From: Paenibacillus piri
GTDB taxonomy: Bacteria; Bacillota; Bacilli; Paenibacillales; NBRC-103111
NCBI RefSeq assembly: GCF_004354045.1
Contig: NZ_SMRT01000007.1
Coordinates: 1-64,000, forward strand
Length of the DNA stretch: 64,000 nucleotides
Reading direction: 5' to 3'
Part shown: positions 25,378 to 34,735 of the stretch, in pieces
Layout: each line of letters opens with the position of its first letter
Numbering within the stretch: the first letter of the stretch is position 1
Notes under the pieces: generated by a model
The model's input: only the letters and a program-made list of their open reading frames with translations
What the model was told of the DNA's origin: nothing
Databases searched by the model: none
Program-made: the position numbers and the translations under genes

Positions 25378-26673
25378 TCACTCCTCAACGAGCTCGATCT
25401 GCGCGCCCAACGACAGCAGATGCTCGAAATAATGCGGATACGATTTGGCGACATGATGAGCGTCGCGAATGACAAGACCCTGTCCCGAACGAAGCCCGAC
25501 GATGGTCAAAGCCATAATGACGCGGTGGTCGAAATGGGCGTTGATTTCCACGCCGCCCGCCACTCCTTGCGGACGTCCGTGAATAATGATCTCGCTTTGT
25601 CTTTCTTCCACATCGGCCCCCGCTTTGCGCAGTTCCGTCACAAAATCGGTAATGCGGTCGCATTCCTTATAGCGCAAATTTTCAACGTTATAATAGCGCG
25701 AGGTTCCTTCGGCGAACACCGCGGCGGCTACCATCGCCAATACGCCGTCGGTAAAATGATCGCCGTCAAACTCTCCGGCTTTCAGCCGCTGATTGCCCTG
25801 TACCCGCACAACGCCGTTCTCATGCGTAAGCTGAACGCCCATCGCACGGAGCACGTCGACGACGGCCTTCTCCCCCTGCTTGCTTTTCTCTTCGAGCCGC
25901 AGTACGGTAACGTCCGAATTCGTAACGGCCGCGGCGGCCAAAATAGCCGCGGAACCGGGATAATCGCCTTGTACGACATATTTCTGCGGCTGATAGCTTT
26001 GGCGGCCCGGCACTTTATAATGCATCAGATCGGCCGACGCCTCGATTCGAATACCGGCCTGCTCTATTACTTCCAATGTTTGACCGACGATTACCTTCGA
26101 CTTCAGATCGTGCAGCACTTCGATCTCGCTGTCTTCCTCAAGCAGCGGCGTCATAAACAGCAGCGAGCTTAAAAACTGGGAGCTCACATTGCCTGAAACT
26201 TGAATTTTGCCGCCGCGCGGACGGCCGCCGCGAATCGTAATCGGCAGCTTGCCCTGATTATGCTCAATTTCCACACCCATTTGCTGAAGTGCGACGATCA
26301 AATCGTCATGCGGTCTTTTTCCAAGCGATTGCGGATATGCATTAATGAAAGTCAGATCCGGGCAAAAAGCCGCGATCGACATCAGAAACCGGAGCACCGC
26401 TCCCGCATTGCCGACATTCAGCTCCTTCACAGGCAGCGGATGAGTGCCAAAGCCGCGAATCGTCATTTTCTCGTCGTCTTCTTCCACGATGGCGCCCAGA
26501 TCGCGAATACACCGGCGCATCGCGTCGCTATCCTCGCTGTGGGCCGGATAATAAATCGTGCTTATCCCTTCGGCCAACGCCCCGATCAGCAAATAACGGG
26601 TCGTGTAATTTTTTGAAGATAATGCGTTAATGGTTCCTTCCAGTCGATTCGTCGGTTTTACGATAGCCTTCAT
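25378..26673 (-). CDS. aroA: 3-phosphoshikimate 1-carboxyvinyltransferase (EPSP synthase), divergent type
   Basis: A 431-residue two-domain enzyme of the shikimate pathway that makes EPSP from shikimate-3-phosphate and PEP. Recognisable landmarks are SSKNYTTRYLL (Lys21), NVGNAGAVLRFLM (86-98), VSGNVSSQFLSSLLF, HFTDGVLAMVAAAVF, NLRYKECDRITDF and HFDHRVIMALTIVGL. Several differ from the E. coli and B. subtilis consensus. The glyphosate-sensitive stretch LGNAGTAMRP reads VGNAGAVLRF, so the positions equal to Thr97 and Pro101 are Ala and Phe. ATG 26671-26673 has AGGAGAG upstream. Shikimate kinase is encoded 0.5 kb away on the same strand, with a rhodanese gene in the opposite direction between them. 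Confidence 0.9.
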   Translation of the reverse strand: MKAIVKPTNRLEGTINALSSKNYTTRYLLIGALAEGISTIYYPAHSEDSDAMRRCIRDLGAIVEEDDEKMTIRGFGTHPLPVKELNVGNAGAVLRFLMSIAAFCPDLTFINAYPQSLGKRPHDDLIVALQQMGVEIEHNQGKLPITIRGGRPRGGKIQVSGNVSSQFLSSLLFMTPLLEEDSEIEVLHDLKSKVIVGQTLEVIEQAGIRIEASADLMHYKVPGRQSYQPQKYVVQGDYPGSAAILAAAAVTNSDVTVLRLEEKSKQGEKAVVDVLRAMGVQLTHENGVVRVQGNQRLKAGEFDGDHFTDGVLAMVAAAVFAEGTSRYYNVENLRYKECDRITDFVTELRKAGADVEERQSEIIIHGRPQGVAGGVEINAHFDHRVIMALTIVGLRSGQGLVIRDAHHVAKSYPHYFEHLLSLGAQIELVEE

Positions 26674-26858
26674 GAATATGTATCTCTCCTGTTCCGCAAT
26701 TAATCCGTCAAATTACAACAATTTTGGTTACAGCCAGTTTACCATACAGGTACTGTGTTGGAAACTCCGAAGTTTGCCGTTTGACACCTGCCGGGTTATG
26801 CCGATATCATGAAGCTTGAATGCAATCCATTAAATAAGACCTTAGGAGGTCCCTATCG

Positions 26859-27152
26859 ATGACAACCATTACTCCCGAGCAATTAAAAGCGCGCTTGAAC
26901 AGCGGCGAGCAGCTGCACATTATTGATGTCCGCGAACCGGATGAAATCGCTCAAGGCATGATACCGGGCGCCATTTCGATTCCGCTTATGCAAATTCCTG
27001 ACCGTATGCGCGAAATACCGCAGGATAAAGAGACCGTTCTCGTCTGCAGAAGCGGCAACCGCAGCGGAAAAGCCTATGAATATTTAACCGCGCAGGGCTA
27101 TACGAATTTAAAAAATATGAGCGGCGGCATGCTCGAATGGGAATCTCTTTAA
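26859..27152 (+). CDS. Single-domain rhodanese-like sulfurtransferase
   Basis: A 97-residue cytosolic protein. The CH2A-like block LHIIDVREPDEIAQGMIPGA and the active loop CRSGNRSG (Cys about 67) are complete, so sulfur transfer or persulfide handling is likely. ATG 26859 follows TAGGAGGT. Its 3' end overlaps the 3' end of the shikimate kinase gene by four bases, a tail-to-tail overlap. Confidence 0.93.
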   Translation: MTTITPEQLKARLNSGEQLHIIDVREPDEIAQGMIPGAISIPLMQIPDRMREIPQDKETVLVCRSGNRSGKAYEYLTAQGYTNLKNMSGGMLEWESL

Positions 27153-27658
27153 AGCGCCGCCTGAATCCTGTCGACGATCGCTTCAATGGATAATTCGCTT
27201 GTGTCGATCTTCAAATCGGCAAAATCATAGGCATGCTTGCGGCTCTCCATTAGAGCCGTTACTTTTTCCTCGACATTGCCCTGGACCAGAGGACGGCTTT
27301 GATCCTGGCTGACCCGTTCAATAATGGCTCGTTTGGACGCGGTTAACGCCACAACAAAGCCGCCTTCCCGCATCCGGGTCCGGTTGCGTTCAGCCAATAC
27401 CGCACCCCCGCCGGTCGATACGACTTGCCCCCGCTCAGCCAGCGCCTCATCGATCGCTTTGCTCTCCGCGGAGCGGAATTCCGGCTCCCCGTGCAATTTG
27501 AATATTTCCGCAATACTGATACCGTATCGTTCCTCGATGCGATGATCCGTATCGGTAAACTGCCAGTTTAAACGTTCCGCCAATGCTCTGCCGACAGTCG
27601 ATTTGCCTGTTCCGGCGAAGCCTATTAAAACTACATTCGCTTTATTCAATCCTCTCAC
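27149..27658 (-). CDS. aroK: Shikimate kinase
   Basis: A 169-residue P-loop kinase that phosphorylates shikimate, the step before EPSP synthase. Walker A GFAGTGKST (about 13-21), the substrate-binding DTDHRIEE, GEPEFRSAE and STGGGAV, and the lid arginine in QSRPLVQG are all seen. GTG 27656-27658 is taken as start; the Shine-Dalgarno is weak. It is monocistronic and convergent with the rhodanese gene. Confidence 0.93.
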   Translation of the reverse strand: MRGLNKANVVLIGFAGTGKSTVGRALAERLNWQFTDTDHRIEERYGISIAEIFKLHGEPEFRSAESKAIDEALAERGQVVSTGGGAVLAERNRTRMREGGFVVALTASKRAIIERVSQDQSRPLVQGNVEEKVTALMESRKHAYDFADLKIDTSELSIEAIVDRIQAAL

Positions 27659-27841
27659 ACCTCTGGTAGCCTCATATATACATGTTATAGCGCTTCTTTA
27701 CAGAACCTTATTATCATATCATACGATGAACAGCATGAATAGAAAGTTATCCGAAATCATATGTTTGAAATGTGAATAAATTCCAGTCAGGCAGCCATCC
27801 TAATACTAGCACAATACAGGTGAAAGCGAGTTGATTCTATC

Positions 27842-28189
27842 ATGCGGTCTATGATGCAGCAGCCCCACGCAGCGGCCACTACGAATCTCGCACAGCGCAA
27901 GCTGGAGCAAATTCTGGACCCGGCCTATCCGTTATGCAAAGACGATGTTGTATGGATATTGGAATATATCAAAAAAAAGGTGGCTGAGGAGGACCCCCAG
28001 TTGATGGAGCTCTCCCAGCCACGTCTGATGCAAAACTTTAGGTATTTCGCGGATATTTCGTTAATGCTGATTCACCGCCGCAACGGCTTCGATCAAGAAG
28101 CGGACCGGTTGAAACAATGGATCGCCGAGGCGGCCTACGGTTTCCATCCTCCAATCCCCGACAAGCCTCGAGACAGGGAAACCCGATAA
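27842..28189 (+). CDS. Hypothetical protein
   Basis: A 115-residue protein not recognised. It is mainly helical (RKLEQILDPAYPLCKDDVVW, then NGFDQEADRLKQWIAEAAYG), has no signal peptide or membrane helix, and ends with a basic tail. A GGTGAAAG site lies about 14 bases before ATG 27842; ATG codons 4 and 5 are alternatives. Its stop abuts the stop of gnd on the other strand with no gap, so no terminator fits between them. Coding quality is good, but the role is unknown. Confidence 0.6.
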   Translation: MRSMMQQPHAAATTNLAQRKLEQILDPAYPLCKDDVVWILEYIKKKVAEEDPQLMELSQPRLMQNFRYFADISLMLIHRRNGFDQEADRLKQWIAEAAYGFHPPIPDKPRDRETR

Positions 28190-29602
28190 TTAATTCTCCA
28201 TCCAGTTGAAGTGGAAAGAACCTTCCTTGTCCAACCGTTGGAACGTATGCGCCCCAAAATAATCCCTTTGAGCTTGCAGCAAGTTCGCTGGCAAACGCTC
28301 GGTGCGGTAGCTGTCGTAGTATGCCAACGCCGAAGCGAACGCAGGAACCGGTACGCCGCGGGTTACCGCGGAAGCAATAACCGTTCTCCAGGCATCCTGG
28401 TAGTTTTCCACGATATTTTTGAAGTACTCGTCAAGCAGCAAGTTTTTCAGCTCGCCGTTACGGTCGTACGCATCTTTAATGTTTTGCAGGAAACGGGCGC
28501 GAATGATGCAGCCGCCGCGGAAAATCATTGCGATGCTGCCGTAATCGAGATCCCACTTGTATTCTTCCGATGCGGCTCTCATTTGAGCGAAGCCTTGCGC
28601 ATAGGAGCAAATTTTACTTGCGTACAACGCTTTGCGCACCGCCTCGATGAATTCGTTGCGGTCGCCGTCGAATGGAGCCGCCTTAGGTCCGTTAAGCACT
28701 TTGCTTGCCGCAACGCGCTCCGCTTTCATCGCGGACAGGAAGCGGGAAAATACGGATTCGGTAATGATGGACAACGGGATGCCCAGGTTCAAAGAATCTT
28801 GGCTTGTCCATTTGCCTGTACCTTTTTGGCCGGCGGAGTCGAGAATGACGTCGACCATCGCTTTGCCGGTTTCAGGATCTTTTTTCGTAAAGATGTCGGT
28901 TGTGATCTCGATCAGGTAGCTGTCCAGTTCGCCTTTATTCCATTCGGCGAAAATTTCGTGAAGCTCGTCCGTGCTTACGTTCAGAACGTCCTTAAGCAGC
29001 TGGTACGCTTCGCAAATCAACTGCATGTCGCCGTACTCAATGCCGTTGTGAACCATTTTTACATAATGGCCTGCGCCGTCCGGTCCGATGTATGTGCAGC
29101 AAGGGTCGCCGCCTACCTTCGCAGAAATCGACGTCAGTATCGGCTCGACCAATTCGTAAGCGTCCTTCTGACCGCCCGGCATAATCGAAGGACCTTTCAA
29201 AGCGCCCTCTTCGCCGCCGGAAACGCCGGTCCCGATAAAGCGGAAGCCAAGCTCGGCCAGACGTTTGTTTCTGCGCTGCGTATCAGGGAAGAATGCGTTG
29301 CCCCCGTCGATAATGATATCGCCTTGATCCAAATGCGGAATAAGCGAATCGATCGTTGCGTCCGTACCGGCGCCGGCTTGAACCATGATCAATATTTTAC
29401 GCGGCTTCTCCAGGGAAGCCACGAACTCCTCGACACTGTATGTACCTACCAAATTTTTGCCTTTGGCTTCTTCCATCAAAGCATCCGTTTTCTCGCGGGA
29501 ACGGTTATACACCGATACGGTAAACCCTCTGCTTTCGATGTTTAATGCCAGGTTTTTGCCCATGACCGCAAGACCGATCACGCCTACTTGTTGTTTCGAC
29601 AT
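28190..29602 (-). CDS. gnd: 6-phosphogluconate dehydrogenase, decarboxylating
   Basis: A 470-residue enzyme that oxidises 6-phosphogluconate to ribulose-5-phosphate and CO2. The NADP-binding [17 protein letters not shown], the signature [13 protein letters not shown], the catalytic Lys in [15 protein letters not shown], and [10 protein letters not shown] are present at the usual length (about 468-470). ATG 29600-29602 follows GGAGAGG. A TATAAT box at 29641-29646 (minus strand) suggests its own promoter. It lies downstream of the gluconate-type operon and supplies the next step after gluconokinase. Confidence 0.97.
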   Translation of the reverse strand: MSKQQVGVIGLAVMGKNLALNIESRGFTVSVYNRSREKTDALMEEAKGKNLVGTYSVEEFVASLEKPRKILIMVQAGAGTDATIDSLIPHLDQGDIIIDGGNAFFPDTQRRNKRLAELGFRFIGTGVSGGEEGALKGPSIMPGGQKDAYELVEPILTSISAKVGGDPCCTYIGPDGAGHYVKMVHNGIEYGDMQLICEAYQLLKDVLNVSTDELHEIFAEWNKGELDSYLIEITTDIFTKKDPETGKAMVDVILDSAGQKGTGKWTSQDSLNLGIPLSIITESVFSRFLSAMKAERVAASKVLNGPKAAPFDGDRNEFIEAVRKALYASKICSYAQGFAQMRAASEEYKWDLDYGSIAMIFRGGCIIRARFLQNIKDAYDRNGELKNLLLDEYFKNIVENYQDAWRTVIASAVTRGVPVPAFASALAYYDSYRTERLPANLLQAQRDYFGAHTFQRLDKEGSFHFNWMEN

Positions 29603-29781
29603 TGTTCTACTTCCTCTCCTTCAAAATTCCTATCTAGCCTATTATACGATTTAAATGCCATTTTGAACATTCTTGTTTATTAGAAAACCTATATCGGGGC
29701 TTTTCCAAGATGAGCCGCTGAAAACTTTTATAAGAATGACGGAAGCGGCCGGCTGTAACCGGCCCTTTTCCGAGCTTGCCG

Positions 29782-30549
29782 TCAGATCGTCATCGCCGTG
29801 AATCCGCCGTCTACCGTTACCAGCGAACCGGTTACAAAGCTGGAAGCTTTATCGGAGGCAAGGAACACGGCTGCTCCCTGCAGCTCCTCGGCATCGCCGA
29901 AACGCTTCATCGGCGTATGGCCCATGATCGAATCGACACGCTCCGGCGACAAAATTTTACGGTTTTGCTCGGCAGGGAAGAAGCCCGGGATAATGGCATT
30001 GACACGAACGCGCGCCGGTGCGAACTCACGCGCCAAAAACTTCGTAACATTGTTTACGGCCGCTTTGGAAGCGGAATAGGTAAACACGCGGGACAACGGA
30101 ATTTCCGAGGAAGCCGACGAAATGTTAATAATGCTGCCGCCTTCGCCTTTGTCAACCATATGTTTCCCAAATACTTGGCAAGCTAATACAACGCTTTTCA
30201 AATTGACATCCATGATCGAATCCCATTCTTCCATTTGAATATCGAAGAATGGCGTCGGGCTGTTTTTACCCGGACAATTCATCAAAATGTCGACGCGGCC
30301 TGTCCATGCCAGCACATCGGCCAATACTTTTTGCAAATCTTCCACATTCGTGGCGTCCGCCGAGAACACTTCGGCTTTTCCGCCCGCTTCTTCGATCCGC
30401 TTTTTCACATCGCCGGACTTTTCCATGTTGCGTCCGACAACCGCCACATTCGCTCCATGGCCGCCCAGAGCAACAGCCATCGCCCCTCCCAATGTGCTGT
30501 TTCCGCCAATAATAACCGCCGTTTTGCCTGTCAAATCAAATAAATTCAT
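29782..30549 (-). CDS. SDR-family oxidoreductase, mannonate/gluconate type
   Basis: A 255-residue NAD(P)-dependent dehydrogenase. The glycine motif appears as GGNSTLGGAMA, the catalytic Ser in NISSASSEI and Tyr/Lys in YSASKAAVNN, and the end VTGSLVTVDGGFTAM. Its neighbours, a gluconokinase and a LarA homologue, suggest a sugar-acid oxidoreductase (for example D-mannonate or keto-gluconate reductase); the exact substrate is not readable. ATG 30547-30549 follows GAGGAGG; the 18-codon extension upstream lacks a start site. A GGCCGG/CCGGCC hairpin after the gene (about 29746-29765) separates it from gnd. Confidence 0.85.
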   Translation of the reverse strand: MNLFDLTGKTAVIIGGNSTLGGAMAVALGGHGANVAVVGRNMEKSGDVKKRIEEAGGKAEVFSADATNVEDLQKVLADVLAWTGRVDILMNCPGKNSPTPFFDIQMEEWDSIMDVNLKSVVLACQVFGKHMVDKGEGGSIINISSASSEIPLSRVFTYSASKAAVNNVTKFLAREFAPARVRVNAIIPGFFPAEQNRKILSPERVDSIMGHTPMKRFGDAEELQGAAVFLASDKASSFVTGSLVTVDGGFTAMTI

Positions 30550-30617
30550 CGTATTCCTCCTCAAATGTTCGTAATGGTGTAGTGAGTCTTGAAAGTCCGG
30601 CACAGCAGAACCGCCGA

Positions 30618-32171
30618 TTATTTCGTATGCTGCTGCTGGAACGAAGCGATCATGTCGAATTCATCCTTCAGCTGATGATAGACGCGGGTGTAAATCGCCG
30701 CCAGCTGCTCATAAATGCGGTGATTTTCCACCTCCGGCTTATGGCTGTTCTGAATTTGCATCCACTCGTATACGGCGGTGAAATCTTTGATCTCGCCCAA
30801 GGCAAGCAGCCCCAGCTGAGCGGCGCCCAAGCCCGAGCTTTCAATGGAGTTCGGCACGGCAACGTTGCTTCCGGTCACGTCGGCCATCAGCTGCAGCCAG
30901 AAGCTGGAGCGGGCAAAGCCGCCCGATGCACGGATTTCCTTGGTTGGACCGGACAGCTCCTCAAGAGCAGACAATACGGACTGGATGCGGTACATGACGC
31001 CTTCCAGAACGGCGCGGATCATATGCTTCTTCTCGTGGTAGAGCGATAGACCGAAGAAAACGCCGCGCGCGTTGGCGTTCCAGTAAGGCGCTCGTTCGCC
31101 TGCAAGCAGCGGCAGGAAAATAAGCCCGTCCGAGCCGGTGGCAACCTCCTGGGCAATTGAGGTCAAATAATCGTAGGGATCCATGCCTCTGCGGCGGCCT
31201 TCTTCCGCCTCCGCCGTAGCCAGCTGGTCGCGCACCCAGCGGAACATGATGCCGCCGTTGTTGATCGCGCCGCCGACGACCCAGAAATCCTCCTTCAAGG
31301 CATAGCAGAACAATCGGCCCTTCGGATCGGTAACGGGTTCGCGCACGACGCCGCGCACCGCGCCGCTCGTACCGATGGTTACTGCATAGATGCCCTGCTC
31401 GAACGCGCCTACGCCCAGATTGGCCAGAACGCCGTCGGAAGCGCCCACGACAAACGGCGTATCCGCGTTCAGCCCCATCGCCTGCGCGTACTCCTGCTTC
31501 ATTCCGGCCAAATGATGGATCGTCGACACCGGTTCGGACAGCTGTTCGGGACGGACGCCACAAGCTTCAAGCGCCTGCGGGTCCCACTGCAGGCTGCGCA
31601 GATTGAACAGCCCCGTCGCGCTGGCGATGGAGTAATCGATCACGAATTGGCCGAACAGCTTGGCGAACACATATTCCTTGATGCCGATAAATTTATACGC
31701 CTGCTCGAAAATGTCTTTCCGGTTATCCCGGAACCACATCAGCTTCAGCAGCGGGGACATCGGATGAATCGGCGTTCCGGTGTTCAAATAAATCTGGTGC
31801 CCGTCCTGCCCCTGCTTCAAAATGCGGGCATAATCCGCACTCCGGTTGTCAGCCCATGTGATGCACTGGGTCAGCAGATTCAAATCCCGGTCAACGGCAA
31901 TCAGACTGTGCATCGCCGAACTGAACGACACGCACAAAATTTGCCCCGGCAAAATCCGCGCTTTCGCGATAACCGCCTGAACCGCGGTCAGCACCGCCCG
32001 GAAAATTTCATCCGGGTCCTGCTCCGCCATATCCGGTCTTGGCGTATGCAGCGGATATTCAACCGAGTGGGAAGCCAGCACGCGACCGTCACGGTCGATG
32101 ACCAATGTTTTCGTGCTGGTCGTGCCGATATCGGCAGCGATAATATATGGCTTCTGTAACGACGAACTCAT
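30618..32171 (-). CDS. gntK: Gluconokinase (FGGY family)
   Basis: A 517-residue sugar kinase. The N-terminal phosphate-binding ADIGTTSTKTLVID, the central GTSGAVRGVV, and the FGGY-type ASGGFARSSFWLQLMADVTG fit gluconate kinases of Bacillales (about 513 residues); xylulose or another pentulose is the alternative substrate. It overlaps the stop of the LarA-homologue gene by four bases (ATGA), so translation is coupled. The product would feed the downstream 6-phosphogluconate dehydrogenase. Confidence 0.88.
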   Translation of the reverse strand: MSSSLQKPYIIAADIGTTSTKTLVIDRDGRVLASHSVEYPLHTPRPDMAEQDPDEIFRAVLTAVQAVIAKARILPGQILCVSFSSAMHSLIAVDRDLNLLTQCITWADNRSADYARILKQGQDGHQIYLNTGTPIHPMSPLLKLMWFRDNRKDIFEQAYKFIGIKEYVFAKLFGQFVIDYSIASATGLFNLRSLQWDPQALEACGVRPEQLSEPVSTIHHLAGMKQEYAQAMGLNADTPFVVGASDGVLANLGVGAFEQGIYAVTIGTSGAVRGVVREPVTDPKGRLFCYALKEDFWVVGGAINNGGIMFRWVRDQLATAEAEEGRRRGMDPYDYLTSIAQEVATGSDGLIFLPLLAGERAPYWNANARGVFFGLSLYHEKKHMIRAVLEGVMYRIQSVLSALEELSGPTKEIRASGGFARSSFWLQLMADVTGSNVAVPNSIESSGLGAAQLGLLALGEIKDFTAVYEWMQIQNSHKPEVENHRIYEQLAAIYTRVYHQLKDEFDMIASFQQQHTK

Positions 32172-33439
32172 TTAGCAAGATTCCCTTCGCTATCAAATTG
32201 CAAATCATACGGCTCGCTCAAAACTTCAATGTCGGGATGCTGCTTCGCTTCCTCCAGCAAATTTACGGATATTTCAATTTCCCCCAGGTGCAGCGTATCC
32301 TTGATCCGGACGAGCCTGCATTTCGTGTAATCCAAAATGTTGCATGTTTTGACTGCCGCCTTGATCGCGTAGAGGTCGTTGTCCAGCGTGCTCGCAATTT
32401 TCGTCGGCGCGCATACGGTCGACGTCAGTCCGTTGACGACGGTAGCGTGCAGGTCCATCTGATCGACCAGCTTCTGAGTCGTAAAATCGGCTGTACCTAC
32501 CCCGTTCGCATTCCCTTTCGTCTCGGGCGTCAAATCGAGCACGGCCATCTTGGACACGTCCGGACCGCCATGCGCGTAAGGCGTAGGGTAGCGTCCCGTA
32601 ATGTTCGGGTCCATACCGTCGCCGCTTATGTTTTTGCCGATATAATCGATGACGAGGACGTCGATCTGATCGAACAAAATTTTCGGCAGGCGCGCTTTGG
32701 CCTCAATCAGAAGCTCCTCTTCGCGGGCTTCAATTTGCTCGGCCGGAAGCGCCTCGATACGGCAGGTTTGGTCGTACGCATTTTCGACAACCGCGACGCC
32801 GAAAACGATCGGCAGCTTGTCGATCATAATATTGGCCATGGCCGGCACGTTCTCGGCCATATACTTGAAGCCGAGCTGATGGCAGGCTTCCGCCCCCTTT
32901 TGCTTGCCGAGGCCGATTGCGATCATCTTCATGATGCCGCTCTCGATACGGCCGCGGAATGCGGTGTGCGGCTTCACGCGGTTGATGACAACGATTGCGT
33001 CGGCTGTAGATGCAATCTGATCGACATAGACCGGCAGCCCGTTTGGAAGCTGATCCAGCTTGACCACTTCCATCGAGGAACGGATCGGCGCGCCCATTGC
33101 TTCCTCCGTGACGCCGAGATGATGCAGCACTTCCTTTTGCCCTTCCGCGGTCGCGCCCCCGTGGCTGCCCATGCACGGCACGATGAACGGATGACCTCCG
33201 GCTTTTTTTATAGCATCAATCGTAATTTTTGTAAATAAATCGATATTGGCGACGCCGCGGCTGCCGACGGCTACGGCTACCTGCTGGCCCGGCTTGATCC
33301 GATCGATCGTGCCCGGCTTTTGCAGCTCGCGCTCCAGCTCCCCGGCTAAATCGTCAAGCTTGGTCCCGTCAAATTTTTGACGGATTTTCACCATTTGCGG
33401 AATGGGAATGTCCTCCAAAACTTTTCTTAAAATACTCAT
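32168..33439 (-). CDS. LarA homologue (DUF2088), probable nickel-pincer hydroxyacid racemase/epimerase
   Basis: A 423-residue protein of the lactate racemase LarA superfamily. VPCMGSHGGATAEGQ and INRVKPHTAFRGRIESGIMK, followed by GLGKQKGAEACHQ, carry the His/Lys pattern expected to bind the nickel-pincer nucleotide. Superfamily members act on lactate, malate, phenyllactate or, reportedly, gluconate. ATG 33437-33439 begins one base after the LacI stop, and its own stop overlaps gntK by four bases. Given gntK and an SDR in the operon, C2 epimerisation of an aldonate is the simplest guess. No larB, larC or larE is in the window. Confidence 0.8.
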   Translation of the reverse strand: MSILRKVLEDIPIPQMVKIRQKFDGTKLDDLAGELERELQKPGTIDRIKPGQQVAVAVGSRGVANIDLFTKITIDAIKKAGGHPFIVPCMGSHGGATAEGQKEVLHHLGVTEEAMGAPIRSSMEVVKLDQLPNGLPVYVDQIASTADAIVVINRVKPHTAFRGRIESGIMKMIAIGLGKQKGAEACHQLGFKYMAENVPAMANIMIDKLPIVFGVAVVENAYDQTCRIEALPAEQIEAREEELLIEAKARLPKILFDQIDVLVIDYIGKNISGDGMDPNITGRYPTPYAHGGPDVSKMAVLDLTPETKGNANGVGTADFTTQKLVDQMDLHATVVNGLTSTVCAPTKIASTLDNDLYAIKAAVKTCNILDYTKCRLVRIKDTLHLGEIEISVNLLEEAKQHPDIEVLSEPYDLQFDSEGNLAK

Positions 33440-33440
33440 A

Positions 33441-34454
33441 TCAGGTCTCAGCCTCCCAGATGGATTTAACGGAATCCCGGATAACCAGCTCCGTGCGGAA
33501 CAAAATCGTTTTCTTTTCGATTTGCTTCGTTTCAATAAAGTTGAGCAGCTTGGCCGCCCCTTCCCTGCTGATCTGTTCGATCGGTCTGTGCACGGTCGTC
33601 AAAGCCGGCGACATAAAGCCCGAAAAAATATGATCGTCAAAGCCGACAACCGAAATATCGTCGGGAACCGAAAGCCGCCTCTCGTGAATCGCTTTTATCG
33701 CGCCGAGAGCCATATCGTCGTTGCAGCAAAAAACAGCCGTAGGTATGGCCTCCAGCTCCAGCAGACGGTTCATCGCCGCATATCCGCTTTCCAAATCGTA
33801 ATTTCCTTGAACTTTATACTCGTCTCTTATCGCCACGCCGTTCCGCATCATAGCTTCATTATAACCGTCCAGGCGGGCCTGGGTCGATTTGAAATTTTGC
33901 TTCCCTTCTATAATAGCAATATCGCGGTGTCCTTGGCGAATCAAATATTGGACAACCCGAAAAGCGCCGCCCTGATCGTCCGGGATTAAGTTCATCACTT
34001 GAACGTTATCGATTTCCCTGTTCAGTACGACCAACGGAATCTCGTTTGCGGAGGCATATTCAATGAACGGCTGGTCGGATGAGCTCTGGCTCATGACGAT
34101 AATGCCGTCATAGCTTTTCCTGTTCACTTTCTCGTAGCTCGTATAGTCGTCAATCCCGCGGACAATCAAGTTATAACTGTCCTTGATGACGTCGTTGACC
34201 CCTTTGACCGCCTCGTACAGAAAGCCGGCCGATGTCCCCGTATGCAGCGTCGAAAAAAACAACCCCAAATTGTATGACCGGTCAAGCACCAGACTTTTCG
34301 CGTTGTAATTGGGTGTATAATTCAAGCTTTCGGCAAGCTGCCGGATTCGCTCCTTCGTCTCTTGGTTGATCAGAGGGCTATCGTTCAACGCCCTGGAGAC
34401 GGTCGTGTGCGAAACGTTGGCCAGCTTGGCAATGTCTTTGATAGTAACGCTCAA
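33441..34454 (-). CDS. LacI-family transcriptional regulator of the sugar-acid operon
   Basis: A 337-residue repressor. The helix-turn-helix IKDIAKLANVSHTTVSRALN is at about 5-24, then the hinge LNYTPNYNAKSLV and a periplasmic-binding-type effector domain. TTG 34452-34454 follows GGAGG by nine bases. It is the first gene of the operon LacI, LarA homologue, gntK, SDR, with one-base or overlapping junctions, so it probably controls its own operon. The inducer is unknown, likely a sugar acid. A candidate operator lies at 34489-34502. Confidence 0.92.
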   Translation of the reverse strand: MSVTIKDIAKLANVSHTTVSRALNDSPLINQETKERIRQLAESLNYTPNYNAKSLVLDRSYNLGLFFSTLHTGTSAGFLYEAVKGVNDVIKDSYNLIVRGIDDYTSYEKVNRKSYDGIIVMSQSSSDQPFIEYASANEIPLVVLNREIDNVQVMNLIPDDQGGAFRVVQYLIRQGHRDIAIIEGKQNFKSTQARLDGYNEAMMRNGVAIRDEYKVQGNYDLESGYAAMNRLLELEAIPTAVFCCNDDMALGAIKAIHERRLSVPDDISVVGFDDHIFSGFMSPALTTVHRPIEQISREGAAKLLNFIETKQIEKKTILFRTELVIRDSVKSIWEAET

Positions 34455-34488
34455 TCCCTACCACCTCCGTTTTATATTAGCATAATGC

Positions 34489-34502
34489 TGCACACGTTAA
34501 CA
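34489..34502. promoter_or_regulatory. LacI/CcpA-type operator upstream of the LacI gene
   Basis: TGCACACGTTAACA matches the cre/LacI half-site pattern TGNAANCGNTNNCA at all but one defined position, about 35 bases before the LacI start. It could bind CcpA or the operon's own LacI protein. Confidence 0.5.
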
Positions 34503-34686
34503 ACGATCATTTTTTGCGCTGGATGCACTTGTTTTGCTTTTATTTTAACATCTATATAAGTTGAACCGATAAAGCGTGTCCATTGCATTCCAAAACCATT
34601 TCATTAGGTTTATCTCGGATGTTCTTAGTTCAACATAGATAGGATAACCAGCTCCGCCATTCCATGAACCTAGTATTGTTTACAAA

Positions 34687-34716
34687 GAAAAAAGCCCGCG
34701 CATTCGCACAGGCCTT
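34687..34716 (-). terminator. Terminator of the 198-residue hypothetical gene
   Basis: On the minus strand AAGGCCTGTGCG and CGCGGGCTT form an imperfect hairpin followed by TTTTTT. Confidence 0.65.
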
Positions 34717-34735
34717 GCATAAAGCGTATCAAACG

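Noticed and set aside
28211..29545. 444-codon plus-strand frame
   Set aside because: It lies wholly antisense to gnd, a complete and strongly conserved gene.
34464..34502. TTGTTA...TAATAT promoter directly before the LacI gene
   Set aside because: Its start point would fall inside the Shine-Dalgarno, leaving no leader; only the operator-like sequence is reported.
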